DNA from: an uncultured Christensenella sp.
Lineage (GTDB): Bacteria > Bacillota > Clostridia > Christensenellales > UBA3700
Assembly: GCA_910583735.1 (NCBI GenBank)
Contig: CAJTXS010000005.1
Coordinates: 18,004 to 82,003 of the forward strand
Length of the DNA: 64,000 nucleotides
Reading direction: 5' to 3'
Shown: positions 1-8,531 of the stretch, piece after piece
Position numbering within the stretch: position 1 is the first letter of the stretch
How the letters are laid out: each line of letters starts with the position of its first letter
Position numbers and translations under genes: made by a program
The notes under the pieces: generated by a model
What the model saw: the letters and a program-made list of their open reading frames with translations, nothing else
Databases searched by the model: none
What the model was told of the DNA's origin: nothing

Positions 1-3000
1 TGCCATATATCCCACTGTTTTTACACTGTCCGGTATTACCAGGGCGGTTATTTCGTTACATCCGAGCAGAGCGTAATTCCCCAATGCTGTTACGGTATTG
101 GGCAAAATTACTTCATCTTTCAAAGTTTGACCGTTAAGATATAATTTGGCGCCATATAATAACGGGTTATTATTAAATTCTATATTGCACCAAGCCGACA
201 AATCGGTTATATAAACGGAATTTAGCGCATTGCACGCTTCAAATGCATCCCCGCCGATAACATTTACGCCGGCGCCTATAGATATGGACACAAGTTGCGA
301 ACAACCGTTAAACGCTAATTTACCTATACTCCGCACACTGTCGGGTATCGTTATGCTCGTTAAACCGCTGCAACCGGAGAATGCGCTATCCCCGACACTC
401 GTCACACCGTTCGGTATCGTAACGGCGCCCTGTATTGCTGCGGGAATATGTATAAATTCCGTTTTGGCTTTATTATACAATATTCCGTCCTGACTTGCAT
501 AATTTCGATTGTCGGTTTCGACCGTTATGCATGTTAAGTTGTTGCAATAGTAGAATGCTTCATTCCCGATACTCGTCACGCCGCTCGGTATCGTTATGCT
601 TGTTAAACCGCTGCAACCGGAGAATGCGCTATTCCCGATGCTCGTCACACTACCGGGGATAGTTATGCTTGTTAAACCGTTGCAACCGGAGAATGCGCTA
701 TCCCCGATACTCGTCACCCCGTTCGGTATCGTAACGGCGCCCTGTATTGCTGCGGGAATATGTATAAATTCCGTTTTGGCTTTATTATACAATATTCCGT
801 CCTGACTTGCATAATTTCTATTGTCGGTTTCGACTGTTATGCATGTTAAGTTGTTGCAATAGTAGAATGCTTCATGCCCGATACTCGTCACACTACCGGG
901 GATAGTTATGCTCGTTAAACCGCTGCAATGCTCAAATGCATAACCCCCTATACTCGTCATGCCGCTCAGTATCGCTATGCTTGTTAAGCCACTGCAATAC
1001 CGAAATGCGTAATACCCAATACTCGTCACACTACCGGGGATAGTTATGCTCGTTAAACCGCTGCGACCGGAGAATGCGCGATCCCCGACACTCGTCACGC
1101 CGTTAGCTATCGTAACGGCGCCTTGAATTGCTGCGGGAATATATATAAATTCGGTTTTGTCTTTGTTATACAGTATTCCGTCCTGACTTGCATAATTCGT
1201 ATTGCTTTCATCTACGGTTATACTCGTAAGACTATTGCAATTGTTGAAAGCACTACCGTAAATTACTTTTGTTTTCGCATTGATAGTGTAGGATGTAATG
1301 CTTGTATCATTGACTTTAATCAAAGCCGCACAGTCATTTCCGATATTACCGAGATAGTATGAGTTACCGTTTTCATTGTACAATAATCTATTGCAACCGG
1401 AAAAAGCATTACCTCCGATACTAACTACACTATCGGGAATCTCAACGTTTGTAAGCTCGGTGCAATTTTCAAAGGCCTCGCTTCGAATATTGTCGCCGCT
1501 TGTAATCTTAACGGTTTTGATACTTTCTTTACAGCCGTAACCTACGGCTTGTGCTGCTGCGGCTGGTATCGTAGCCGTTTCAATCGAACAACCGACGAAA
1601 GCAGTATCGTAAACGCTCTTGAGATTGCTTTCAGCGTAGCCGAGCGTTATGTTATTCAAACTTACGCAATCTTTGAAAACGTAGCCGCGTATTTCTTCCA
1701 AGCTGTTCGGTACGTTTGTGAGCTTTTCAAGTTTTGTGCAACCCTCAAACGCACTGTCATAGATAATCTTCAAGCCCTCTGAAAAGCTTACCTCCGTAAG
1801 TTCGGTACAGTTTTGAAACGCATTAGTATGTATTTGAGTAACGCCGCTGCCCAAATACACTTTATTAATGCCTGTACAATCCCTAAATGCGTCATTATCA
1901 ATGATACCGCCTGATATCCTGACGGTTTTTAACGATTGAGGTACGTTTTCGTTGCCGGAATATTCATAATCACCGAAATACGAACCAAGTTTACCGCTTA
2001 AATACGGCAAAGTTAAACTTTCAAGAGATGTACATCTTCCTAAGCAACGCCCTAATTTCGTCACGCTGTTAGGTATGGTAATATTGATAAGCTTACTGCA
2101 TCCGTAAAACGCGCCGACACCTATTTCCTTCACGGAATCGGGTATAAATATCCGTGTGAGTCCGCCGCAATTTTCAAATGCGTCGCGCACTATCGTTGTA
2201 ACGCTACTCGGAATCGATACTGTCGTTAAAGCAGTGCAGTCCTTAAACGCACAATAATCTATTACCGTAACAGGCTTACCGTTGCACTCGTACGGTATAT
2301 TTATCTGACCTGTAAGTTCCGTACCTTTCGCTTTTTCGAGAGTGTATGATTCGCCACTACCGTTAAGCGTCATTTTATAAGATATATCTTTATTTTCAAA
2401 CTTGCCGCACGTAGAACATATGTTATACGTATCCCCGGTTGCTGTTGCGCCATGCGACTTGATTGTATAAGTATAGCTGTGGTCGGCAAAATCCGTTTCG
2501 GTTTGCGCTTTAATGACCATATTGCAAACGCCGCAATGACTGCCTTCGGTTTTGCCTTTCGTTTCACACGTAGCCGCAACCGCTTTATCTGTAACAGGTG
2601 TATGCTCGGCAAGCGGCGACGATTGACGATAATATTCGAAATCATAAAATTCCAATTCATATTCGCTTATCCTTCCTACAGGATCGTTATCGATAGCCGC
2701 TTGCTCGCTTGCGAATATTTCTCCGCAAAATAATTTGCCCTTATGCGGATCTTCATTGTATCCTTTGCAGACATATACGTCCAACGTCCATCCCGCTTTT
2801 TTACATGTCGAGTCCTCACTGCCTGTTACGTGCCACAGATTGACGGTTTCGTGCTTGCACCAAACCGTTCCGTCATCGGGAACAGACGGATTATCAGGCT
2901 TAATCGGTTTATTTCCGCCTGCGCCTTTTTCAAATACGAGCGTTATCGTTATTTCATCTGCAGAAAGTGCCGATGCGCTTGCAATTTCAACGGAATAGTC

Positions 3001-3651
3001 GGGGGCGTTATCGGACGGCGCATTTTCGTTGTTTTCGTCGGTTTTATCATTTTCGGCGCCGTTATCCGGCTTCTGTTCGGGCAGAACAAAATTGTCAAGC
3101 GGCATAGTCGTAGTTACGCTTATGCTGTTTTCCGTAACATTCATATCCGAGCTCTGTCCGTTTATTGATACGGACAGTTTTGCGCCGCTCTGCTTATAAG
3201 TACCTTTTACAGTCATACCGTTTTGCGTTGAAGTACAGGAACCGTCTTTGAAAAATGCCATAGCCGCGCCGCTCATACTTATTTGGATCTTTTCTTTAAG
3301 CATGTTGTATGATTCTTCGCTTAACAAGTCGCCGTTATACGATATTTCCGCATAACTGAATACATAGGAGTACCCTGCGACGGAAAGTTTATCCTGATTG
3401 TCCGGAACCACAGCACCCTTAACATAGCCGCAACCGTTACAGACATTTTTAGCGTCAAACGCGTGAACGGTTCTATCTATCGTTTTTGCCGTACAACCCG
3501 AAACAGTACACTCCTGCCAATGGTAAGTTTCGTCATACTTCATAATGTAATTATGCGTATGCGAGTTGTCTCCGTTGCAAGCCGCAAGAACAAAAATAAA
3601 GGTTATTGCGCAAATAAGCCATAAGACGGTAAGTAGAAACTTATTTTTCAT
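1..3651 (-). CDS. Giant BspA-type leucine-rich-repeat surface lipoprotein (3' end outside window)
   Basis: An uninterrupted minus-strand frame of 1217 codons runs off the left edge, so the C-terminus is missing. I read every in-frame triplet and found no stop. The ATG at 3651 follows GGAGGT with 5 nt spacing. Residues 1-25 form a lipoprotein signal with lipobox LAAC (Cys25), so the mature protein should be lipid-anchored on the outer face of the membrane. Residues 26-436 hold several short His- and Cys-containing segments with CxxC pairs (for example CNGCG, CGVC, CSTC) that may bind zinc. From about residue 437 on, LRR_5/BspA-type repeats of about 23 residues follow (SVTSIGxxAFxxCxxLTSITIP). 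These are interrupted by a recurring spacer, NYASQDGILYNK, found three times. Such proteins are usually adhesins or matrix-binding surface proteins; the ligand cannot be told here. Confidence 0.9.
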   Translation of the reverse strand, partial: MKNKFLLTVLWLICAITFIFVLAACNGDNSHTHNYIMKYDETYHWQECTVSGCTAKTIDRTVHAFDAKNVCNGCGYVKGAVVPDNQDKLSVAGYSYVFSYAEISYNGDLLSEESYNMLKEKIQISMSGAAMAFFKDGSCTSTQNGMTVKGTYKQSGAKLSVSINGQSSDMNVTENSISVTTTMPLDNFVLPEQKPDNGAENDKTDENNENAPSDNAPDYSVEIASASALSADEITITLVFEKGAGGNKPIKPDNPSVPDDGTVWCKHETVNLWHVTGSEDSTCKKAGWTLDVYVCKGYNEDPHKGKLFCGEIFASEQAAIDNDPVGRISEYELEFYDFEYYRQSSPLAEHTPVTDKAVAATCETKGKTEGSHCGVCNMVIKAQTETDFADHSYTYTIKSHGATATGDTYNICSTCGKFENKDISYKMTLNGSGESYTLEKAKGTELTGQINIPYECNGKPVTVIDYCAFKDCTALTTVSIPSSVTTIVRDAFENCGGLTRIFIPDSVKEIGVGAFYGCSKLINITIPNSVTKLGRCLGRCTSLESLTLPYLSGKLGSYFGDYEYSGNENVPQSLKTVRISGGIIDNDAFRDCTGINKVYLGSGVTQIHTNAFQNCTELTEVSFSEGLKIIYDSAFEGCTKLEKLTNVPNSLEEIRGYVFKDCVSLNNITLGYAESNLKSVYDTAFVGCSIETATIPAAAAQAVGYGCKESIKTVKITSGDNIRSEAFENCTELTNVEIPDSVVSIGGNAFSGCNRLLYNENGNSYYLGNIGNDCAALIKVNDTSITSYTINAKTKVIYGSAFNNCNSLTSITVDESNTNYASQDGILYNKDKTEFIYIPAAIQGAVTIANGVTSVGDRAFSGRSGLTSITIPGSVTSIGYYAFRYCSGLTSIAILSGMTSIGGYAFEHCSGLTSITIPGSVTSIGHEAFYYCNNLTCITVETDNRNYASQDGILYNKAKTEFIHIPAAIQGAVTIPNGVTSIGDSAFSGCNGLTSITIPGSVTSIGNSAFSGCSGLTSITIPSGVTSIGNEAFYYCNNLTCITVETDNRNYASQDGILYNKAKTEFIHIPAAIQGAVTIPNGVTSVGDSAFSGCSGLTSITIPDSVRSIGKLAFNGCSQLVSISIGAGVNVIGGDAFEACNALNSVYITDLSAWCNIEFNNNPLLYGAKLYLNGQTLKDEVILPNTVTALGNYALLGCNEITALVIPDSVKTVGYMA
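361..896 (-). repeat. Near-identical 312-bp direct duplication within the LRR gene
   Basis: Bases 361-584 recur at 673-896 with an offset of exactly 312 bp (104 codons) and only a handful of differences by eye. The reading frame is kept. A third, more diverged copy of the spacer part begins near 1105. Between them lie shorter 69-bp (23-codon) repeats, for example the phase shared by 604 and 673. This is recent in-frame expansion of the repeat domain. Confidence 0.9.
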
Positions 3652-3668
3652 AAAATACCTCCGCAAAT

Positions 3669-3697
3669 AAAAAAGTGCGTCCCAATGCAGAACGCAC
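3669..3697 (-). terminator. Terminator-like hairpin in the leader of the LRR gene
   Basis: On the minus strand GTGCGT (3697-3692 end) pairs with ACGCAC (3680-3675 end) across an 11-nt loop, followed at once by six T (3674-3669). It lies between the predicted promoter and the ribosome binding site at about 3657-3662. It would therefore stop transcription before the LRR gene unless it is overridden, as an attenuator does. Confidence 0.7.
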
Positions 3698-3719
3698 CCC
3701 AACAGTACACTCCGTCATT

Positions 3720-3804
3720 GTTGTCACACAATTCCGTAAATAGGATAGAAGAGAGGTACTAATTGGCAATACCACTCCTATTTACGATTGAATTGTGTGA
3801 CAAC
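3720..3804 (-). promoter_or_regulatory. Long stem-loop at the predicted 5' end of the LRR gene mRNA
   Basis: A 14-bp perfect outer stem (GTTGTCACACAATT at 3720-3733 with AATTGTGTGACAAC at 3791-3804) and a 10-bp inner stem (GTAAATAGGA with TCCTATTTAC, 3736-3745 and 3776-3785) are separated by small bulges and enclose a 30-nt loop. The predicted start of transcription falls within a few bases of the outer stem. Together with the downstream terminator hairpin this looks like a cis-regulatory RNA leader. It matches no riboswitch class that I recognise. Confidence 0.55.
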
Positions 3805-3806
3805 AT

Positions 3807-3836
3807 AATATAAGCATATTTTTCTAAAAAAATCAA
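3807..3836 (-). promoter_or_regulatory. Candidate promoter of the LRR lipoprotein gene
   Basis: TTGATT at 3831-3836 and TATATT at 3807-3812 are separated by 18 bp. The overlapping TATTAT at 3805-3810 is an alternative -10. Either puts the RNA start just at the long hairpin. Confidence 0.5.
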
Positions 3837-3966
3837 GAGTTTGAGACTGCAAAGAGCATATAACGCGAAGAGCGTAAAGTTTGCTTGTTATTTTTAAGTC
3901 GCTTATCAATGTGCTATAAAGCGCTTAGATAATAAATATCTACATATTATATGAAGTAAGCGCCAT

Positions 3967-4009
3967 AAAAAATGCACCTCGAAAGTTTTACAGCCATAAG
4001 AGGTGCATT
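3967..4009 (-). terminator. Rho-independent terminator after secA
   Basis: Perfect 10-bp arms AATGCACCTC and GAGGTGCATT (3971-3980, 4000-4009) are followed on the minus strand by a T-rich tract, 48 bp beyond the secA stop codon. Confidence 0.85.
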
Positions 4010-4056
4010 TTAATTGCGAAATGTACAGTCGCTCAATACTGCTATTCTAAAATAGT

Positions 4057-6903
4057 TTATTTGCCGCAGCAGTTCTTATACTTCTTGCCGCTGCCGCAGG
4101 GGCAAGGCTCGTTGCGACCCACTTCCTTCTCTTTACGCGCGGGAGCGGACTTGACAGTCTGTTTGCTCTCGCCTGTAGACGCTGACTTGGCGTCGGAGTA
4201 GACGATGCGCTGCTCCTTCTTGAGTTTATCCAGAATGCGGTCGTTGATGAATACTCGCCTTACGAGCGACTTGACGGTATCCTTCTTAATCTCCGCGACC
4301 ATGGAGTTAAACATATCGTAAGTCTCTCTCTTATACTCGAGCACGGGGTCTTGATGTCCGTACGCGACCAACTCTATGCTCTGTCTCACGTCGTCCACTT
4401 CGTCTATATAAGCGCGCCAGTTGACGTCTATTGCCTGAAGAGTAAATCTCTTCTCCGCGTCGGACAGCTCGAAAGTCATGCCCGCGCCCTCGAAGTTCTC
4501 TTTGTTGAGGCTCGTGATCTGATCGTACTGCTCTTCGCACTTGCGGTATACGTAGTTGATAATCTCCTGCAGCGAAGAGTTGGCGTATACCACATCTGGC
4601 GTCATTACCTCGCTGTCCTTAGTGAACAGGTATTCGTTGAGTTCTCGATTAAAGGCGACATAATCCCACGAGCGGTGGTCGCTCTTAAAGTCCACGTGAC
4701 GCTCGCATATCTCTTCCGCGACATCATAGCACATCTTGAGCACTTGCCTATGAATATCGCTCTCTTCGAGCACCTCGTTGCGCTTACCGTAGATAATCTC
4801 TCTCTGATAGTTGAGCACGTCGTCGTATGCGATCAGTCTCTTGCGAGCGGAGAAGTGCCTATCCTCTACCACCGACTGAATATACGCTATCTGCCTGCTC
4901 ATTATGCCCGCGACTATCGGCTCGTCCTCGTTGATAGCAAGACGCGATACCAATGAGAAGAAATTGGAGCCTGCAAAGCGCTTAAACATATCGTCCTCGC
5001 AAGACAGATAGAATGCCGACGAGCCGTTGTCTCCCTGTCTGCCGCTACGACCGCGCAACTGATTGTCTATACGGCGCGAGTCGTGCCTTTCCGTACCTAT
5101 TATCCTAAGTCCGCCGAGAGCGGCTACCTGCTCCTTCTCCGCGCGGGTATCGGCAAGATATTGGGCGTACAGCTTGTCGTAGACGGCCTTGGCGCTCTTT
5201 ACTTCCGGATCGTCGGAAGGGGTGAGCGCGGTGCACGCCTCGATAATCTCGTGAGCGTATCCTTTCTTAGCCATAGCCGCCTTGGCGGTATACTCGGGAT
5301 TGCCGCCGAGCATGATATCGGTACCTCTACCTGCCATATTAGTGGCGATGGTAATGGCGCCCAGCCTACCCGCCTGCGCTATAATATCCGCTTCCTTATC
5401 GTGGTACTTGGCGTTGAGCACATTGTGACTGCGTATGCCTTCGCGGCGCAATACCGCGGATAGCTGCTCGCTCTTCTCCACGCTGACCGTACCCACCAGC
5501 ACGGGCTGATTGCGCTCGTGACACTCCTTGATATCCTTGACGATTGCGTTAATCTTAGCCTTTTCGGTGACGTACAGTCTGTCCTGCTCGTCGCGCCTTA
5601 CTACGGGCTTGTTGGTAGGTATAACCATGACGTCGAGACTGTATATCTTCTCGAACTCGTCTTCTTCCGTCTTGGCGGTACCCGTCATACCCGAAAGTTT
5701 ATGATACAGCCTGAAGAAATTCTGAAGCGTGATTGTGGCGAGGGTCTTATTCTCCGTCTTGATTTCCACGCCCTCTTTAGCCTCTATAGCCTGATGCAGA
5801 CCGTTGCTGAAGCGCCTGCCTATCATCTGCCTACCGGTGTACTCGTCTATGATAATGACCTGTCCGTCTACTACGAGGTAGTTGACCTCTTTCTTCATGA
5901 TGACGTGCGCCTTTAGCGCGTTGTCGATATAATGCTTAATCTCGCGGTTGGAGTACTCGCTGAGGTCGTCTATATTAAAAAACTTCTCCGCCTTTTCCGT
6001 CCCGCGCTCGTTGATATACACGCTCTTATTCTTCTCGATAAGTTCGTAATCGCCCGCATTCTCGCACACGGCGCCGCACTCGGGGCAGATAATCTCTTCC
6101 TCTTTATTCCTAGTGGAAGTATCTCCGCCGAGATTCTCCCCGCAAGAGGGGCAGATATATTCGACGGGCTTGAGCTGTCTTACAAATGTGTCCGCGCGGC
6201 GATAATTGTCGCTGGACTCCTCGCCTCTGCCGCTGATTATAAGAGGCGTGCGCGCCTCGTCTATGAGTATGCTGTCCACCTCGTCCACTATCGCGAACTC
6301 CAAGCCGCGAAGCACTCTGTCCTTAATGTCGTAGACCATGTTGTCGCGCAGGTAATCGAAACCGAGCTCGTTATTGGTAGTATAGACGATATCGCATGCG
6401 AACACTTCTCTCTTGGCGTCCGGCTGCATATTGCTGCGGTTGACGCCCACGCTCATGCCGAGGAAATTATATACTTTACCCATCCACTCCGCGTCGCGCG
6501 CGGCGAGGTACTCGTTGACGGTGACTACATGTACGCCTTTGCCCGTCAAAGCGTTGAGATATACGGGAAGCGTGGCTACCAGCGTCTTGCCTTCGCCCGT
6601 GCTCATCTCGGCTATTCTGCCCTGATGCAGCGCTATACCGCCTATTATCTGCACGTGGAAGTGACGCATGCCCAGCACTCTGTCGGCAGCCTCTCTCACT
6701 GTGGCAAACGCCTCGGGAAGAAGAGAGTCGAGCGTCTCGCCGCCTGCGTAACGCTGCCTGTAATCGTCGGTGCAGGCGCGCAATTGCTCGTCCGTCATAG
6801 CCTTAAATCTATCGGACAAAACCTCTACCGCAGTAGCTATCTTCTCTATCTTTTTCAGCTCGCGCTCGTTCTTGTCGGGGAAAAGTCTGCCGAATATACC
6901 CAT
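4057..6903 (-). CDS. secA: Preprotein translocase ATPase SecA with an inserted zinc ribbon
   Basis: The motor ATPase that pushes unfolded preproteins through SecYEG at the membrane. The start at 6903 (MGIFGRLF) is preferred over an upstream in-frame ATG because it has AGAGGT just upstream and matches the family N-terminus, giving 948 residues. Seen: Walker A GEGKT (103-107), Walker B-type DEVDS (207-211), RNA-helicase-like motifs such as GRGTDI and QLRGRSGRQGD, and the C-terminal SecB/lipid-binding zinc motif CPCGSGKKYKNCC. Unusual: residues 251-280, in the preprotein cross-linking region after the LIISG motif, carry an additional CPSC ... CPEC ribbon with a third Cys at 280. Bacillus SecA lacks this. 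It is a single-gene transcript with its own promoter and terminator. Confidence 0.98.
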   Translation of the reverse strand: MGIFGRLFPDKNERELKKIEKIATAVEVLSDRFKAMTDEQLRACTDDYRQRYAGGETLDSLLPEAFATVREAADRVLGMRHFHVQIIGGIALHQGRIAEMSTGEGKTLVATLPVYLNALTGKGVHVVTVNEYLAARDAEWMGKVYNFLGMSVGVNRSNMQPDAKREVFACDIVYTTNNELGFDYLRDNMVYDIKDRVLRGLEFAIVDEVDSILIDEARTPLIISGRGEESSDNYRRADTFVRQLKPVEYICPSCGENLGGDTSTRNKEEEIICPECGAVCENAGDYELIEKNKSVYINERGTEKAEKFFNIDDLSEYSNREIKHYIDNALKAHVIMKKEVNYLVVDGQVIIIDEYTGRQMIGRRFSNGLHQAIEAKEGVEIKTENKTLATITLQNFFRLYHKLSGMTGTAKTEEDEFEKIYSLDVMVIPTNKPVVRRDEQDRLYVTEKAKINAIVKDIKECHERNQPVLVGTVSVEKSEQLSAVLRREGIRSHNVLNAKYHDKEADIIAQAGRLGAITIATNMAGRGTDIMLGGNPEYTAKAAMAKKGYAHEIIEACTALTPSDDPEVKSAKAVYDKLYAQYLADTRAEKEQVAALGGLRIIGTERHDSRRIDNQLRGRSGRQGDNGSSAFYLSCEDDMFKRFAGSNFFSLVSRLAINEDEPIVAGIMSRQIAYIQSVVEDRHFSARKRLIAYDDVLNYQREIIYGKRNEVLEESDIHRQVLKMCYDVAEEICERHVDFKSDHRSWDYVAFNRELNEYLFTKDSEVMTPDVVYANSSLQEIINYVYRKCEEQYDQITSLNKENFEGAGMTFELSDAEKRFTLQAIDVNWRAYIDEVDDVRQSIELVAYGHQDPVLEYKRETYDMFNSMVAEIKKDTVKSLVRRVFINDRILDKLKKEQRIVYSDAKSASTGESKQTVKSAPARKEKEVGRNEPCPCGSGKKYKNCCGK

Positions 6904-6956
6904 GTCTACCTCTTGCCGATTATCCGTCGTACAATAGGGCGGCTTACGGCTTAAAT

Positions 6957-6986
6957 ATTTTACCATTGCGACGCAATGTGTGTCAA
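6957..6986 (-). promoter_or_regulatory. secA promoter with a palindrome in the spacer
   Basis: TTGACA at 6981-6986 and TAAAAT at 6957-6962 are 18 bp apart. The spacer is filled by the perfect 15-bp palindrome CATTGCGACGCAATG (6964-6978), a natural place for a repressor to bind. Confidence 0.6.
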
Positions 6987-7038
6987 GTAAGGCTATTTAT
7001 AAGGTATGTAATATATTGTTGTACTTTAGCTAATGAAT

Positions 7039-7069
7039 AGAGGACAGGCTTATGTAAAGTCTGTCCTCT
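7039..7069 (-). terminator. Terminator hairpin after the his operon
   Basis: AGAGGACAG (7039-7047) and CTGTCCTCT (7061-7069) form a stem that extends inward with one wobble pair. It lies 42 bp past the hisIE stop. The T-rich tails on both sides are modest. Confidence 0.65.
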
Positions 7070-7110
7070 TCTTTATTATGCGATATTATATAGCTATGCC
7101 GCTTACGCAT

Positions 7111-7758
7111 TTACTGCATGCGCTCTTGCTTGACTTTGACATCCACGACGTGGCGCTTTGCGAGCTCGTCGATGACGTCCTTAATCTCGATGCCCATCTC
7201 CGCCATAAGTACGAATATGTGATAGGTCAAGTCGCCTATCTCGAATACCGTCTCTTCCTTGCTGCCCGACTTGGCGCCGATGATGACTTCCGTGCACTCT
7301 TCGCCCACTTTCTTAAGTATCTTGTCTACGCCCTTTTCGAACAAATAAGTCGTATACGAACCTTGCTTGGGGTCTGTCTTGCGCCCCTTGACGACATCGT
7401 ACAGTCCCTCAAGCGAGAATGGTTTATACTCGGGGTTGACATACAATGCGTCCTCGAAGCAGCTGTCCGTGCCCTTATGACAGGCTGGACCGTCCTTAAT
7501 CACTTCCGCTACCAAAGCGTCGCCGTCGCAATCCGCCTTAATAGAGACTATGTGCTGATAGTTGCCGCTGGTCTCGCCCTTGCGCCACAGCTTGCCGCGC
7601 GAACGACTGAAAAAGCATGTCTTGCCCTCGCTCTCCGATATACGCAGGCTCTCCTCGTTCATGTACGCGAGCGTAAGCACCTTTTTGCTGTAATAATCTT
7701 GCACTACGACGGGGATAAGCCCTCTGTCGTCAAACTTAAGCATACTGATATCTATCAT
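7111..7758 (-). CDS. hisIE: Bifunctional phosphoribosyl-AMP cyclohydrolase / phosphoribosyl-ATP pyrophosphatase
   Basis: Cytoplasmic fusion catalysing the second and third steps of histidine synthesis. The N-terminal HisI domain (about 1-110) shows VVVQDYYSKKVLTLAYMN, WRKGETSGN, the DCDGDA metal motif and the zinc-binding CH of GPACHKG. The C-terminal HisE domain (about 115-215) has the KKVGEECTEVIIGAK helix of MazG-like pyrophosphatases. The length of 215 is normal for the fusion. The start at 7758 has AGAGGTG 5 nt upstream; an internal ATG at 7743 is less well placed. It is the last gene of the his operon, 14 bp after hisF. Confidence 0.97.
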   Translation of the reverse strand: MIDISMLKFDDRGLIPVVVQDYYSKKVLTLAYMNEESLRISESEGKTCFFSRSRGKLWRKGETSGNYQHIVSIKADCDGDALVAEVIKDGPACHKGTDSCFEDALYVNPEYKPFSLEGLYDVVKGRKTDPKQGSYTTYLFEKGVDKILKKVGEECTEVIIGAKSGSKEETVFEIGDLTYHIFVLMAEMGIEIKDVIDELAKRHVVDVKVKQERMQ

Positions 7759-7772
7759 ACTTCACCTCTTGA

Positions 7773-8531
7773 TTATATTCTTACCGGAATTCCGCCTTGA
7801 GCAAGCAGCTGCTTGAGCTCGCGTATATCCACTTCTCCGTAATGGAAAATGGATGCCGCAAGCCCTGCGTCCACTCCCGGCACGCTATTGAACAGCTGCA
7901 AAAAATCCTCCGCCGAGCCCGCTCCGCCGGACGCGATTACAGGCACGCTCACCCTGCCGCACAGCTCTGCGAGCATGGGCAAATCGAAGCCGCCCTTTAC
8001 TCCGTCCGTATCGATTGAGTTGAGCACTATCTCTCCAGCGCCCTCGCCTACTCCGCGCTCCGCCCACTGCATGGCGTCTATGCCCGTGTCAACTCTGCCG
8101 CCTCGGCTGAACAGTCTGTACTGTCCGTCTACGCGCTTGACGTCCATAGACAGCACCACACACTGACTGCCGTATATCCTCGCCGCCTTGCCTATCAAGG
8201 AAGGGTCGGCGATAGCGCCCGAGTTGACGCTCACCTTATCCGCGCCGCACTTGAGCACGCGCTCGAAGTCGGCTACGCCGTTGATACCCCCGCCTACGGT
8301 AAGGGGGATAAATATGCTCGACGCAACTCTCTCCAATATATCGGTGAACAGACGTCTCCCCTCCGCAGAAGCGGTTATATCATAGAATACGAGTTCGTCT
8401 GCGCCGCTGCCGTTGTAATATGCCGCGAGAGCCACAGGGTCGCTCACATCGCGCAGTCCGCCGAAGTTTACGCCCTTCACTACCCTGCCGTCCTTGATGT
8501 CGAGACAGGGAATAATCCTCTTAGCCAGCAT
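7773..8531 (-). CDS. hisF: Imidazole glycerol phosphate synthase cyclase subunit HisF
   Basis: A TIM-barrel enzyme that, with HisH, converts PRFAR and ammonia to imidazole glycerol phosphate and AICAR. The catalytic residues Asp11 (IIPCLDIKDGRV) and Asp130 (VVLSMDVKRV) are both in place, as are the two phosphate-binding loops TVGGGI and ASGGAG. The 252 residues match the family. The start overlaps the end of hisA by 11 bp, which suggests translational coupling. Confidence 0.98.
   Translation of the reverse strand: MLAKRIIPCLDIKDGRVVKGVNFGGLRDVSDPVALAAYYNGSGADELVFYDITASAEGRRLFTDILERVASSIFIPLTVGGGINGVADFERVLKCGADKVSVNSGAIADPSLIGKAARIYGSQCVVLSMDVKRVDGQYRLFSRGGRVDTGIDAMQWAERGVGEGAGEIVLNSIDTDGVKGGFDLPMLAELCGRVSVPVIASGGAGSAEDFLQLFNSVPGVDAGLAASIFHYGEVDIRELKQLLAQGGIPVRI

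Noticed and set aside
361..1110. CRISPR-like array because of regularly spaced repeats
   Set aside because: The repeats are in frame, differ in length and encode LRR units; there are no unique spacers or cas genes.
3669..3836. T-box or known riboswitch ahead of the LRR gene
   Set aside because: No T-box sequence, specifier loop or other known aptamer core could be seen; left as an unknown leader.
5932..6954. A 340-codon plus-strand open frame opposite secA
   Set aside because: Shadow of the secA frame; no family resemblance and no start signals.
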